Of a stretch of 64,000 bases of DNA, positions 25,962-36,094 are shown piece by piece. The DNA is from Clostridia bacterium UC5.1-1D2 (GTDB lineage: Bacteria; Bacillota; Clostridia; Lachnospirales; Lachnospiraceae), in the NCBI GenBank assembly GCA_001304855.1, contig BBZN01000017.1, forward strand, positions 1-64,000. Direction: 5' to 3'. The notes under the pieces are model-generated. The model made no database searches, was not told the DNA's origin, and saw only the letters and a list, made by a program, of their open reading frames with translations. The stretch's first letter is position 1. Each line of letters opens with the position of its first letter. The position numbers and the translations under genes are program-made.

Positions 25962-26458
25962 ATGTTTATTAAAAAGTATGGCGATATTATCGTTGGAGCA
26001 TTTTTCATGATATTATCCGCCGGAATGATGTATCTGGCCGCTCGACTTCCAAAATCGACAGTTATGGATATCGGACCGGATTTCATGCCTATGTGTATCG
26101 GTGTGATGACATTTATTATGGCAGCAGCGCTGGCGTTCTTGAATATTAAGAATTTGAAACAGCGCATTGCAGACGCAGAGGCTGCGGAGCCTGAGGAAAG
26201 CGACTATAAGCGTGTGCTTATCAGTTTCATTCTGATTCTTGTATATGTATTTATCCTCAAACCTGTGGGCTTCATCGTGAGCACCTTGTATACCTGCCGT
26301 TCCAGATGTTTTTCCTGGCTCCGGACGAGCAGAAGGGTAAGAAAGATATTATTAAGCTGCTTTTAATCGACGTATTGTTTACCTTTGTGGTATTCTTCTT
26401 GTTCCGCTACGGATTCAAGATTGTGCTGCCCGCTGGTATCTTCACCATTAATTTATAG
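25962..26458 (+). CDS. tctB: TctB-family small membrane subunit (one frameshift)
   Basis: About 165 residues and four membrane helices, 27 bases after gudD. Reads YGDIIVGAFFMILSAGMMYL, then MDIGPDFMPMCIGVMTFIMA, a charged loop, and VLISFILILVYVFILKPVGF. A missing G near 26290 hides the natural end (LPFQMFFLAPDEQKGKK, then a fourth helix ending at 26458). TctB is the small subunit of tripartite tricarboxylate transporters, which use a binding protein and an ion gradient to import organic acids. The layout B-A-C with a dehydratase in front suggests glucarate or galactarate import. Confidence 0.88.
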
Positions 26459-26469
26459 GAGGGAAAATC

Positions 26470-27990
26470 ATGAACGCTTTAGCATCTTTAGGCGGTGCAT
26501 TTGTCAGCATCTGTACGCCCATGTCCCTTCTGCTTATGGCAGCAGGCGTGGCAGTAGGTATTGTATTTGGTTCTATTCCTGGACTTTCGGCATCTATGGC
26601 AGTGGCTCTGTTTCTGCCTCTTACCTTCAGCATGACCCCGTCACTGGGCATGAACCTGTTGGTAGCCGTATATATCGGAGGTATCTCAGGAGGTTTGATT
26701 TCCGCAATCCTTCTGAATATGCCGGGTACGGCATCCTCTATTGCAACCTGTTTTGACGGTCATCCCATGGCCCAGAAGGGCGAGGCCGGAAGAGCGCTTG
26801 GTTACGGCATTGTATTCTCTTTTCTGGGTTCCGTATTCTCTTTCATTGTGCTGACCTTCTGTGCGCCCCTTCTGGCTGATATTGCACTGAAGTTTACGCC
26901 TGCGGAGAACTTCGGTATTTCCTTCTTTGCGCTTACCATGGTGGCGGTACTGGCGTCAGGCTCCATGCTGAAAGGCGTGCTGGCCGGTATGCTGGGACTC
27001 ATTTTTGCACTGGTAGGTATGGCGCCAATTGACGGAACCGCCCGCTTTACCTTCGGAAACAGTCAGTTAATGGCTGGCTTTGACACGCTTCCCACGCTGA
27101 TTGGTATATTTGCCATCTCAGAGATTCTCGTCACTGCCGAGACTATGGGACACGGCAAGGTTGAGGCTATGAAGATGAAGCCTGTGAAGGGCTTTGGATT
27201 TACCTGGCCTGAATTTGTCTACCAGATACCCAATGCCATCCGTTCTGCTTTAATCGGTACAGGCATCGGCATTCTTCCGGGTATCGGCGGCAGCACTTCC
27301 GGTATGTTATCCTATGTCACTGCAAAGAATATGTCCAAACATCCTGAAGAGTTTGGAAAAGGATGTCCCGACGGTATTGTAGCCACAGAGACTGCCAACA
27401 ATGCAACCATCGGCGGCGCTATGATTCCGCTTCTGGTTCTCGGTATCCCGGGCGACGGCGTTACGGCTATGATGCTGGGCGGATTCCTGATTCACGGTCT
27501 GTCTGCAGGCCCTCTGCTGTTCGTTAAGAATGCGGATGTAGTTTACGGTATCTTCGCAGCTTGTATGATTTGCAGCCTCTTCATGTTGATTATTGAATTT
27601 TTCGGTATCAAGGGATTTGTGCAGCTCCTCAAGATTCCGAAACACATCCTGATGCCTCTGATTCTGGTTCTGTGCTGTGTGGGAGCTTATGCCACCAACA
27701 ACCGTATTTTCGATGTACAGTCCATCATCCTTTTTGGAGTGGTCGGATTTTTGTATCACAAATTTAAGCTGCCTACCACGCCCTTTGTGCTCTGTTTCCT
27801 TATTGGAGAAATGGTGGAGACTTATCTGCGCAGGGGTATCATGCAGTACAAGTCCTTCGGCGCATTTTTCAAGAGGCCCATTTTTGACGTGTTCTTCTTT
27901 ATCGCTATCGGCGTAGTGGTATGGTCCATCTACAAGGAACTGAAAATGTACAAAGCGAAAAAAAGCCCAGCAGTAACCGGATGCAAATGA
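26470..27990 (+). CDS. tctA: Tripartite tricarboxylate transporter permease TctA
   Basis: Intact 506-residue protein with about 11-12 membrane helices; GGAGGG precedes the ATG, 11 bases after tctB. Family motifs: GSIPGLSASMAVALFLPLTF near residue 35, YIGGISGGLISAILLNMPGT near residue 75, and the matching second-half motif GIGILPGIGGSTSGMLSY with GGAMIPLLVLGIPGD. It forms the large channel subunit with TctB and takes substrate from TctC. Length is normal (about 500). Confidence 0.92.
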   Translation: MNALASLGGAFVSICTPMSLLLMAAGVAVGIVFGSIPGLSASMAVALFLPLTFSMTPSLGMNLLVAVYIGGISGGLISAILLNMPGTASSIATCFDGHPMAQKGEAGRALGYGIVFSFLGSVFSFIVLTFCAPLLADIALKFTPAENFGISFFALTMVAVLASGSMLKGVLAGMLGLIFALVGMAPIDGTARFTFGNSQLMAGFDTLPTLIGIFAISEILVTAETMGHGKVEAMKMKPVKGFGFTWPEFVYQIPNAIRSALIGTGIGILPGIGGSTSGMLSYVTAKNMSKHPEEFGKGCPDGIVATETANNATIGGAMIPLLVLGIPGDGVTAMMLGGFLIHGLSAGPLLFVKNADVVYGIFAACMICSLFMLIIEFFGIKGFVQLLKIPKHILMPLILVLCCVGAYATNNRIFDVQSIILFGVVGFLYHKFKLPTTPFVLCFLIGEMVETYLRRGIMQYKSFGAFFKRPIFDVFFFIAIGVVVWSIYKELKMYKAKKSPAVTGCK

Positions 27991-27993
27991 TAT

Positions 27994-28030
27994 ACGCCCG
28001 CTGCCCTGAATTCCGGGGCGGGGGGTTTAT
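27994..28030 (+). terminator. Weak hairpin between tctA and tctC, possible attenuator
   Basis: CCCGC-TG-CCC pairs with GGG-GCGGG around TGAATTCC, followed by GGGTTTATATAG. The short T-tract suggests partial readthrough or 3'-end protection, not a full stop. Confidence 0.35.
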
Positions 28031-28094
28031 ATAGAGGGGTTTTTAACCATAAAACCGGGCATTGTGATGCCTGAGGAAAAGGAGAGTAAAAACT

Positions 28095-29153
28095 ATGAAA
28101 AAAAGATTGTTAGCAAGTGTTCTGGCAGCAGGTATGGTTTTAAGTCTGGCAGCGTGCGGAGGAACGGAGACCGCAGCGACCACGGCAGCCGCAGCTGATA
28201 CTACAGCAGCCCCGGCCGGGAAAGAGGAAGTCGCCGGCGCAGAAGCAGAGGGCGAGGCAGCCCCGGCAAGCGACTGGGCGCCGTCCACCACCGTATCTAT
28301 CGTTGTTCCCGCAGGGGCAGGCGGCAATACCGATCTTTCCGCCCGCGTATTTGCCGAGTATGCAAAGAAAATGACAGGCGCTGATTTTATCGTCGTAAAT
28401 GCCAACGGCGCTGCAGGTTCCGTTGCCGCTAACCAGGTTCTTTCGGCAGCTCCCGACGGACACACCTTCCTTTACGGACACAATCTGGTAAACGTAGCTA
28501 ATATTGCAGGCGTTACCGATTACAATTACACTGCATTCAAGTTAGGGCCTACCTTCGCTCTGGACCCTGCACAGCAGTTATATGCAAATCCAGACAAGTA
28601 TAAAACCCTGGATGAATTTATCGAGGCTGCAAAGGCGGCTCCCGGCCAGCTGAAGGCTTGTACGGAGGTTGGCGCTTACACCTACTATGAGCTTCTTGCT
28701 TTTGAGAAGGCGGCAGGCATCGATCTTGACCTTGTAGACGTTGGTTCCAACTCTGATAAGATTGCAGCCATGTTATCCGGCCAGGTTGACTTAATGCCAG
28801 GGGCTTATATTAACTGCAAGGATTACCTTGAGGCAGGACAGTTCGTATGCCTGGGCGCGCCTACAGAGGACAGATATGACTTGATTTCCGATATCCCCAC
28901 TCTGAAGGAGCAGGGCGTGGATTTGGTATATCCTAACTGCGAATTCTCCTTCTACTTCCCGAAGGAAACTCCCGACGATGTGATCGCCTGGTATGACGCG
29001 CTGGTTAAAAATATGACTGCAGATCCTGATGCTCAGGAAGCAATCAAGAAGGTGGAGATGGAGCCATACTACTTAAGCGCAGCAGATTCCGAGAAAAATG
29101 ATGAGAGAATCTACAATGAAATCAAGGCAATTGCCGACGACTTAGCTCAGTAA
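28095..29153 (+). CDS. tctC: TctC-family solute-binding lipoprotein
   Basis: Intact 352-residue lipoprotein with AAAAGGAGAG upstream. Signal peptide MKKRLLASVLAAGMVLSLAA with the lipobox Cys at residue 21 (LAAC), then an Ala/Thr/Glu-rich linker to about residue 60. The mature Bug/TctC fold starts at TVSIVVPAGAGGNTDLSARV, with NANGAAGSVAANQVLSAAPD and KIAAMLSGQVDLMPGAY. Anchored outside the membrane, it would bind the sugar acid and hand it to TctA. Placing the binding protein last, behind a weak hairpin, is unusual; a separate promoter in the 100-base gap is possible but not evident. Confidence 0.92.
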   Translation: MKKRLLASVLAAGMVLSLAACGGTETAATTAAAADTTAAPAGKEEVAGAEAEGEAAPASDWAPSTTVSIVVPAGAGGNTDLSARVFAEYAKKMTGADFIVVNANGAAGSVAANQVLSAAPDGHTFLYGHNLVNVANIAGVTDYNYTAFKLGPTFALDPAQQLYANPDKYKTLDEFIEAAKAAPGQLKACTEVGAYTYYELLAFEKAAGIDLDLVDVGSNSDKIAAMLSGQVDLMPGAYINCKDYLEAGQFVCLGAPTEDRYDLISDIPTLKEQGVDLVYPNCEFSFYFPKETPDDVIAWYDALVKNMTADPDAQEAIKKVEMEPYYLSAADSEKNDERIYNEIKAIADDLAQ

Positions 29154-29168
29154 ACAGCCTTTATATGA

Positions 29169-29195
29169 AAAGCCCCGGACGTCTGCCGGGGCTTT
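29169..29195. terminator. Terminator between tctC and LysR 2
   Basis: Perfect 10-bp arms AAAGCCCCGG and CCGGGGCTTT around ACGTCTG; serves both convergent genes. Confidence 0.85.
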
Positions 29196-29204
29196 ATCTG
29201 TTCT

Positions 29205-30100
29205 TTATGAAAAATAACCTTTGACAGCTTCGCACAGGCTGGTTTCAGGCTGGTTCATCATCCAGTTTTTCCGGGTTACCAGGGCGTTCAGGCGGTACAG
29301 CTTTGGTTCCACGGAATAGTAGGCAATGTGTTCGTGATCTGTAATGCAGGTATCGCCGATAAAGGTAACTCCGATGCCCATGGCTACCATGCTTCTGGTG
29401 GCTGTTATGCTGTTGGTTTCACAGACGGTGCTGGGAATCCATCCACCGGCCTCGAATATCTGATCGGTGAGGACGCGGAGGGTAGAGCCTTTCTTTGCCA
29501 TAAGTATATTGTCCTCGCTGAAGTCCTGTGCAAACTCGCTTATGGTAATGGGACGCCGGAGAGGGTTTTTGCGCAGTAGGGATGGTTTACCGGTATGGCG
29601 AAATACACCTCCTCCCTGCGGAGAATGTGGACCTGTTCACCGGCAAAGGGCTCCACCGTATTTAAAGCCATGATACCGCAGTCTATATTTTCCTCCAGAA
29701 TCAGCTGGGTCAGGGAAGGGACGTTGGTTTCCGATATCTCGATGGTCACCTGGGGAAACCTGGATTTAAAAGGAGGAATAATCTCAGTCAGCATTTTCAG
29801 GCCGAACTGGGAGGTAACTCCTATGGTTATATGGCCCCGGTTGTCCAGATTCTGAATGCTTTTGTAGAGATCGTTTTTTATGGAAACCATCTGCTCTGCG
29901 GCCCGGATATAAAGCTTTCCGGCAGCGGTCAGGGTCAGGCGTCCCTTGCTGCGGTAGAAGAGAGGGGTGCCGATTTCACTTTCCAGCTTGGACAGATACT
30001 GACTGAGGGTAGACTGGGAGACGTAAAGCTCCTCTGCGGCCTTTGTCATATTTTCTTTTTTTGCAATCGTCAGAATATAAGTAAGGTATTTGGTATCCAT
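29205..30100 (-). CDS. LysR-family regulator 2 (one frameshift)
   Basis: ATG 30100 with AGGAGG upstream. HTH: MDTKYLTYILTIAKKENMTK, AAEELYVSQSTLSQYLSKLE, GTPLFYRSKGRLTLTAAGKL. The effector domain has ITIGVTSQFGLKMLTEIIPP, VYFAIPVNHPYCAKTL and, after an indel near 29570, NILMAKKGSTLRVLTDQIFE and SMVAMGIGVTFIGDT. About 298 residues. Divergent from the galactarate dehydratase gene at 30406, which it probably regulates. It differs clearly from LysR 1 and 3. Confidence 0.87.
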
Positions 30101-30210
30101 AAAAGGGCCTCCTTGGCGTGGTAGGGATTAATCTTAAGTATAGCATAAGAGGCGGCCTTTTGCACAGAAGAGGTCTTAATTTTTTTAATGGTAAACTTAA
30201 ATCTAATAAT

Positions 30211-30239
30211 TTTACTTTAGAATATGGGATTGATATAAT
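30211..30239 (+). promoter_or_regulatory. Sigma-A promoter for garD
   Basis: TTTACT (30211-30216), 17-base spacer, TATAAT (30234-30239), inside the 305-bp divergent LysR2/garD region. TTAAG/CTTAA half-sites near 30131-30200 are candidate LysR contacts. Confidence 0.6.
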
Positions 30240-30287
30240 AGGAGCAGATAAAGGTTTACTGCACACAGTCGTTTCAAACATAATAAT

Positions 30288-30350
30288 GCACGCCGGGAAT
30301 CTCTCCTGCACCTGCCTTTGGGGCTGATTTTCCGCCGGCCCCACATACGT
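30288..30350. repeat. Interspersed palindromic repeat, copy 1 (in the garD leader)
   Basis: CGCCGGGAATCTCTCCTGC, CCTGCCTTTGGGGCTGATTTT, CCGCCGGCCCCACATACGTA. It matches the left arm of the 40031-40127 element (GGGAATCTCTTTGCGCTGCC, TTTGGGGC) but has the central piece in the opposite orientation. It lies between promoter and start codon of garD, so it would be part of the mRNA leader. Confidence 0.6.
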
Positions 30351-30405
30351 ACGCGCCCGCAAAGAGATTACCGGCATACATAACACTTATAAGGAGGAAA
30401 AATGA

Positions 30406-31917
30406 ATGGGTGTTCCCTTATACATCAAAATTAATGACAAAGACAATGTGGCTATCGCTGTAAATGACATCAAAGCGGGAACTCAGGTTATGGAAGGAGT
30501 GGTTGCCGGGCAGGATATTCCCCAGGCCCACAAAATTGCGCTTTGCGACATTCCAAAGGACGGGGCGATCATCCGCTACGGAGTTGTTCTGGGCTACGCC
30601 ATTGACCCTATAAGCAAGGGACAGTGGATCAATGAGAAGATGCTGGTGCTTCCCACGCCTCCTTCTGTGGATGAAATGACATTTGCAACCAACCTGGTTA
30701 CGGATCTGCCCAATCCGCCTGTAACCACATGGGAGGGATATGAGAATCCCGACGGAGGTTATGGCGGAACCCGGAACATACTGGGCATCAGCACCACGGT
30801 TCAGTGCGTCACAGGCGTTCTGAACGTGGCGGTGGAGCGGATGAAGAAAGAGCTTCTTCCAAAATATCCCAATGTGGACGACATTGTTCCCATCAACCAT
30901 GCCTATGGCTGCGGCGTTGCCATCAATGCACCTGAGGCAAAGGTTCCCATCCGGGCTTTGAGAAACCTTGCAAAGCACCCCAATTTTGGCGGGGAGCTTA
31001 TGGTGGTGGGCCTTGGCTGTGAGAAATTCACAGTGGAAATGCTCCTGGACGAAGCTGACATTTCCCCTGAAAATGTGATTATCCTCCAGGAGAAAAAAGG
31101 CTTTGACGATATGATCGAAGCGCTTATGGAGATGGCAGAGAAAAAGCTTCAAAAGCTCAATGAGAGAAAACGGAAAACCCTTCCTCTAAGCGATCTGCTC
31201 ATCGGTATGCAGTGCGGCGGCAGCGATGCGTTCTCGGGGGTTACGGCTAACCCCAGCGCCGGCTACGCAGCGGATATGCTGGTGAAGGGCGGAGCTACCG
31301 TCCTGTTTTCCGAGGTAACGGAGGTTCGGGACGGTGTGTACCTGTTAGGCCAGCGCTGTGTCAATGAGGAAGTAGGTAAGAAGCTGGCGGCTGAGATGAA
31401 GTGGTATGACAATTACCTCTTAAACGGGGAAGTGGACCGAAGCGCAAATCCGACTCCGGGCAATAAAAAAGGCGGCCTTTCCAATATCGTGGAAAAAGCC
31501 ATGGGTTCCATTGCCAAGTCCGGTACGTCTCCTATTGTGGAGGTTCTGTCTCCGGCTGAGAAGCCTTCTAAAAAGGGTCTTATCTATGCGGCCACCCCTG
31601 CCAGCGATATTGTCTGCGGCCCCTGCCAGCTGGCCAGCGGAATCGGCCTGCAGGTGTTTATGACCGGCCGCGGCACTCCTTACGGTCTGGCGATTGCCCC
31701 TGTCATTAAAGTATGTTCCAGAAATGATATGAAGATGCAATGGCAGGATCTTATCGATGTGAACGCCGGCCCCATCGCTACGGGCGAGGCTACGATTCAG
31801 GATATCGGCACGCTGCTGTTCCATCAGATTATCGATGTGGCAAGCGGAAGAAAAGAGAGCTTTGCAGAGCATTATAAATTACATAATGATCTGTGCATCT
31901 TTAATCCGGCGCTATAA
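30406..31917 (+). CDS. garD: Galactarate dehydratase (UxaA/GarD family)
   Basis: Intact 503-residue protein; AAGGAGG lies 8 bases before ATG 30406. An N-terminal SAF-like domain ([20 protein letters not shown]) is followed by the D-galactarate dehydratase/altronate hydrolase domain: [57 protein letters not shown] and, near the C-terminus, [20 protein letters not shown]. The conserved Cys residues fit iron binding, and the length is close to E. coli GarD. It dehydrates galactarate to 5-keto-4-deoxyglucarate, the same intermediate as GudD gives. A specific altronate activity cannot be excluded. Confidence 0.85.
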   Translation: MGVPLYIKINDKDNVAIAVNDIKAGTQVMEGVVAGQDIPQAHKIALCDIPKDGAIIRYGVVLGYAIDPISKGQWINEKMLVLPTPPSVDEMTFATNLVTDLPNPPVTTWEGYENPDGGYGGTRNILGISTTVQCVTGVLNVAVERMKKELLPKYPNVDDIVPINHAYGCGVAINAPEAKVPIRALRNLAKHPNFGGELMVVGLGCEKFTVEMLLDEADISPENVIILQEKKGFDDMIEALMEMAEKKLQKLNERKRKTLPLSDLLIGMQCGGSDAFSGVTANPSAGYAADMLVKGGATVLFSEVTEVRDGVYLLGQRCVNEEVGKKLAAEMKWYDNYLLNGEVDRSANPTPGNKKGGLSNIVEKAMGSIAKSGTSPIVEVLSPAEKPSKKGLIYAATPASDIVCGPCQLASGIGLQVFMTGRGTPYGLAIAPVIKVCSRNDMKMQWQDLIDVNAGPIATGEATIQDIGTLLFHQIIDVASGRKESFAEHYKLHNDLCIFNPAL

Positions 31918-31972
31918 CCTGATTTTTCCGAAACAGGGGAACAAACAGACTTGAAACCCGGAGGGGATTATA

Positions 31973-33432
31973 ATGAAAAATTATGATGTGATCGTAATTG
32001 GCGCCGGGGTGGTGGGCTGCGCCGTTGCAAGGGAACTGTCCAGATACCGTCTGGACATCGCTGTGCTGGAGAAAGAACCGGATGTGGCGATGGGAAATTC
32101 CAGCCGGAATACAGGTATGCTCCACGCAGGCTTTACCTACAAGCCCGGAAGTTTAAAGGCAGAATGCGCAGTGGAAGGCAACAAGGAGTTTGACCAGGTG
32201 GCTGCCCAGCTGGGCGTGCCCTTTAAGCGCACAGGAAAACTGGTGGTAGGTTTTACCGTTCACGATATGGAAAATATCCTGAAAATTCAAAAAAATCGGA
32301 GAAACCAACGGCGTGGAGGGAATGGAGGTCATCGACAAGAAGCGGATCGAGGAGATCGACCCCCACGCAGGCGGTGAATTTGCCCTCTATGTTCCCTCAT
32401 CCGGTATCCTGGATCCTATGGAATACACCATCGCCCTGGCCGAAAACGCTTGTATGAACGGCGCTGTTTTCTGCTTTGAGTCCGAGGCGGAAGATATTTC
32501 CCGAAAAGATGGGTTCTATGAGATTAGGGATTCAAAAGGCGCTGTCTACAGGACCAGGTGGATTGTAAACTGCGCCGGTATGTATGCATCTAAATTATCC
32601 GCTATGCTGGGCTATCCCGACTACCCTGTAAAGGGCTTTAAAGGAGAGTATTTTGTGCTGGACAAGAAAGCCGGAGCCTTTCTCTCCATCCCTGTATATC
32701 CGGCCCCCAATGACAACGGCGGCTTCTCCACTCACGCTACTCCTACCATAGACGGCAATGTGCTGGTTGGGCCGGACTCCTATATCACGGAGGGCCCTGA
32801 AGATTATGCAGTTACAAAAGAACATATGGACGGACTCTTTGCAGACGGCAGAAAGATGTTTAAAGAGATGAAGCGGGAATATTTCATCCGAAATTTTGCA
32901 GGCATACGCTGGAAACGGGTGGATCCCCAGACGGGCGCTGTGCTTGATTTTATGCTGGAATCGGATGACGCCCACCCTAATACCGTAAATCTGGTGGGAA
33001 TCGAGTCCCCGGGGGTTACCTGCGCTCTGCCTTTGGCCAGAAGGGCGGTAAAGCTTCTGATAGAAAAGGAGAAAGCTCTTACGGGAGGATTTTGATCCGG
33101 TGCGTCCGGTGAAGAAGCGGTTCTCCCATATGACCCATGAGGAACAGGAACAGGCCATACGGGAGAATCCTGCTTACGGTGAGATTGTGTGCAGGTGCGA
33201 GACTGTTACCAGGGCTGAGATTCTGGAGGCCATACACAATCCGCTGGGCGTACATACGGTTACAGGAGTCAAGAACCGCACCAGAGCCACTATGGGCCGG
33301 TGCCAGGGAGGATACTGCGAAACCCGCATTACCCAGATGCTGGAGGAGGAGCTGGGCCTTGCCCCTGAGGAGGTTCGTTATTCCAGGGGAGATTCGTATA
33401 TGTTTACCGGAAAGGTCAGGGAAATTCTATGA
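31973..33432 (+). CDS. GlpA-like FAD-dependent oxidoreductase with BFD [2Fe-2S] domain (two frameshifts)
   Basis: About 485 residues. N-terminal FAD motif DVIVIGAGVVGCAVARELSR and NSSRNTGMLHAGFTYKPGSL of the DAO family. An extra A in a 7-A run near 32290 and an extra T near 33093 break the frame. The middle carries SSGILDPMEYTIALAENACM and GIRWKRVDPQTGAVLDF. The C-terminal BFD domain has EIVCRCETVTRAEILEAI and ATMGRCQGGYCETRI, four Cys for a [2Fe-2S] cluster. This layout is that of the anaerobic glycerol-3-phosphate dehydrogenase A subunit and L-2-hydroxyglutarate-oxidase-like enzymes. In this operon the substrate is more likely a hydroxy acid such as glycerate, but that is inference. Confidence 0.8.
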
Positions 33433-34664
33433 AAAACGCAGATGCAGTGATAATTGGGGGAGGGCCTGCAGGATTGGCTGCCGCCATCGCTCTATATAAC
33501 AAAGGAATTACCAATCTGCTGATCCTGGAGCGGGAAAAGAAGCTGGGAGGGATTCTGCGCCAGTGTATCCATGACGGGTTCGGGCTTACCCGCTTTGGAG
33601 AAACCTTGAGCGGACCGGAGTATGCCTCACGGTTTGTGAAGCAGGTGGAGGAACTGGGAATCCCCTATGAGACTGACACCACAGTGATCGACATTACACC
33701 GGACAAAAAAATTTATGCGGCCTCCGCAACAGGCTTTGAAGTGATTCAGGCCAGGGCCGTGATACTGACCATGGGATGCAGGGAGAGAACCAGAGGCGCC
33801 ATCAGCATACCGGGACAGCGGCCCTCCGGCGTGTATACCGCAGGCGTGGCCCAGTCCTATATCAATCTTCATAACAAGATGGTAGGCAGGGAAGTGGTGA
33901 TCCTTGGATCCGGCGATATCGGTATGATCATGGCCAGGAGGATGACGCTGGAGGGGGCGCATGTTCAGGCTGTCTTTGAAATCCAGCCCTATGCCAGCGG
34001 TCTGCCCAGGAACATTGAACAATGTCTGAACGATTACGGGATTCCCCTGTATCTGAGTCACTCTGTAACGGATATAAAGGGAACAGACCGCCTGGAAGGG
34101 GTGGTTGTCTCCCAGGTTGACGAACATCTGGAACCTGTGCCCGGGACTGAAAAAGAGTATCCCTGTGATACGCTTATCCTTTCCGTTGGCCTCATACCTG
34201 AAAACGAACTCTCTCTGGCGGCCGGAGTAACTCTTTCCGGAGATACGAAGGGCGCTGTGGTGGATGAACATTTTCAGACCAGCGTGCCCGGCGTATTTGC
34301 TGCCGGAAATGTGCTCCACGTCCATGATCTGGTGGATTTCGTATCCCTGGAAGCGGAGGCGCTGGCAGTTTCGGCTGCAGAGTACCTCACAGAAGGAACC
34401 CTTGCCGGCTCTCCCTTAGAAATCTGCTCCGACGGCAATGCGGGCCAGATGATCCCTCAAAAATTCAGCGGAACCAGGGACTTTACCCTGTATCTGAGGG
34501 TAAGGCGTCCTATGAAGAATTGTGCCATAGAGCTGTACCAGGGAGAGAAGCTGATTCTGTCCAAAAAAATGCGCAAGGCCCTTCCGGCAGAGATGATCCA
34601 GCTTGAGGTGAAGGGCCATACGCTCTGCAAAGACAAGGATCTGGAGGTAAAAGTGGTATGCTGA
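33429..34664 (+). CDS. FAD/NAD(P)-dependent oxidoreductase subunit (GlpB/HcnB-like)
   Basis: Intact 411-residue protein; its ATG overlaps the upstream stop (ATGA). The N-terminal FAD motif is DAVIIGGGPAGLAAAIALYN; an internal NAD(P) motif is REVVILGSGDIGMIMARRMT; C-terminal FAD motif GVFAAGNVLHVHDLVDFVSL. LGGILRQCIHDGFGL includes the redox-active region typical of these subunits. In Firmicutes this protein is found between a GlpA-like oxidase and a DUF1667 protein, and the three are thought to form one dehydrogenase complex. It would pass electrons from the GlpA-like subunit. Confidence 0.85.
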   Translation: MKNADAVIIGGGPAGLAAAIALYNKGITNLLILEREKKLGGILRQCIHDGFGLTRFGETLSGPEYASRFVKQVEELGIPYETDTTVIDITPDKKIYAASATGFEVIQARAVILTMGCRERTRGAISIPGQRPSGVYTAGVAQSYINLHNKMVGREVVILGSGDIGMIMARRMTLEGAHVQAVFEIQPYASGLPRNIEQCLNDYGIPLYLSHSVTDIKGTDRLEGVVVSQVDEHLEPVPGTEKEYPCDTLILSVGLIPENELSLAAGVTLSGDTKGAVVDEHFQTSVPGVFAAGNVLHVHDLVDFVSLEAEALAVSAAEYLTEGTLAGSPLEICSDGNAGQMIPQKFSGTRDFTLYLRVRRPMKNCAIELYQGEKLILSKKMRKALPAEMIQLEVKGHTLCKDKDLEVKVVC

Positions 34665-35029
34665 GAGAATTTACATGTATCATGTGCCCCCAGGGCTGCG
34701 ATATTACTGCAGAGACAGAAGGGGGAAAGGTGATCTCCGTAAGCGGTAATCTCTGTCCGAAGGGAAAGGAATATGCAACGCAGGAGATTGTGAACCCTAT
34801 GAGAAATATCGCCACCTCCATCCAGGTGGAAGGCGGCGAGCTGCCTCTGGCCAGCGTCCGTCTCACAAAGCTCATACCGAAATCGGCAATCTTCGACGTG
34901 ATGAGGGAGATCAAAAAGATAAAAATTACCGCCCCTGTCTATGAAGGAACGGTAGTGATGGAGAATGTGCTGGGCCTGGAGAGTGACGTTATTGTGACGA
35001 AAACCGTTCTTCCTGGTCGGGGAAATTGA
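34658..35029 (+). CDS. DUF1667 protein, third subunit of the oxidoreductase
   Basis: A 123-residue protein that overlaps the upstream gene by 7 bases. CIMCPQGCDITAE and VSGNLCPKGKEYATQEI give the four-Cys DUF1667 signature, suggesting a bound metal or iron-sulfur cluster. The middle (PMRNIATSIQVEGGELPLAS, VRLTKLIPKSAIFDVM) is typical. The end (VIVTKTVLPGRGN) overlaps the last 41 bases of the convergent LysR 3 gene; an indel near 35010 could have changed the true end. It completes the GlpA/GlpB/DUF1667-like set and closes the garD operon. Confidence 0.85.
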   Translation: MLREFTCIMCPQGCDITAETEGGKVISVSGNLCPKGKEYATQEIVNPMRNIATSIQVEGGELPLASVRLTKLIPKSAIFDVMREIKKIKITAPVYEGTVVMENVLGLESDVIVTKTVLPGRGN

Positions 35030-35939
35030 GTTCCGGAGTCTGGTTCCAGTAATCAGCTGCCAGTTCAATAAAAAATTTAGCCGCATTTGTGAGATAATGG
35101 CCCTTTCTGTGGACAAGGGCCAGCTCGCACTGGGGTCTGGAGGGGAGCAGGAAGTATACCACATCTTCCTGCTCTTTTGCATATGCTTCCGGAAGAAGGG
35201 TGCAGCCCATCTGACTTTTAACCATGGAATAGAGCGTGCGGTTGCTGGACGTCTCGAAAAGGATATCCGGCAGAAATCCTGCGCTTTTAAATAACGGGTC
35301 AATGAGATTGCGCAGGGTGGAGCCCTGGAACATGAGGATAAAGCGGTCATTTTTAAACAGGGACAAGTCGATCTCAGCCAGCGGCTCTCCAGGCGCGCCG
35401 GCTCTGGAGGACAGGGGATGGGAACGTGGGACAGCCAGAAGGATCCGCTCATTTTTATATGTATAAACTCGTCTGCAGTCTTGTCCTGGTCCGTTATATT
35501 TACAAATCCCAGATCCAGATATCCTTTAGCTATCATGGAAAGCTGCTTTTTTACACTGATTTCATAGGGCTCTATGGTTATATTGGGATATTCTTTGTAG
35601 AACCGGGGATAGATTCCCATCAGCATGGCGATTCCCCCGTTCCGGCGTAAGGCCAACAGTGAGCCGGCCTCTTTTGTTGTCCGCCAGGTCGCCCAGTATG
35701 TTATAGCAGTCCGATTTTAGCTGGAGAATCTGTCTGGCGTAGTCCACATAGATTTTCCCTGCCTCCGTCAGCCTCAGATCGTTTTTGCTTCTGTGGAAAA
35801 GCTGAAGCCTCAGTTCATTTTCCAGTTTTAAAAGCTGCTGGTTCAGCCCCGACTGGGAGATATAGAGCTGTTCCGCCGCCCGTGTAATGCTGCATTCATC
35901 CGCTATCTTCACAATATATTCAAGCTGTCTCAAATCCAT
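34989..35939 (-). CDS. LysR-family regulator 3 (two frameshifts)
   Basis: Start at ATG 35939 (AAAAGGGG upstream) in preference to the earlier in-frame 35960. HTH: MDLRQLEYIVKIADECSITR, AAEQLYISQSGLNQQLLKLE, LQLFHRSKNDLRLTEAGKIY. The effector domain runs through TVGLTPERG, then GGIAMLMGIYPRFYKEYPNI in a second frame, YLDLGFVNITDQDKTADEF, and a third frame with FILMFQGSTLRNLIDPLFKS and MGCTLLPEAYAKEQEDV. About 315 residues. Divergent from the second glucarate dehydratase at 36095. LysR 1 and LysR 3 look like paralogues, each paired with a gudD copy. Confidence 0.86.
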
Positions 35940-36006
35940 AAGCTGGTTCCCCTTTTCCAATGTAATACAATAAGTTTTTCTTAGAGAAAGAATCGAATTA
36001 AGTAAT

Positions 36007-36035
36007 TTGACTAAGTGCTAATTATTTTATACAAT
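36007..36035 (+). promoter_or_regulatory. Sigma-A promoter for gudD copy 2
   Basis: TTGACT (36007-36012), 17-base spacer, TACAAT (36030-36035), in the 155-bp gap between LysR 3 and gudD. Confidence 0.7.
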
Positions 36036-36094
36036 AAAAGCAGAGAAAACACAAGTTATATAAACAAAACAAAATAAAAAAGGAGAATGATGTT

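Noticed and set aside
30418..31152. 244-codon ORF antisense to garD
   Set aside because: No ribosome site or recognisable domain; garD is intact on the other strand and GC-rich codon bias produces such shadows.
34457..35656. 399-codon minus-strand frame across LysR 3, DUF1667 and the GlpB-like gene
   Set aside because: Only its first ~65 codons match LysR; the rest is antisense to well-supported genes. It is one shifted frame of LysR 3 that fails to stop early.
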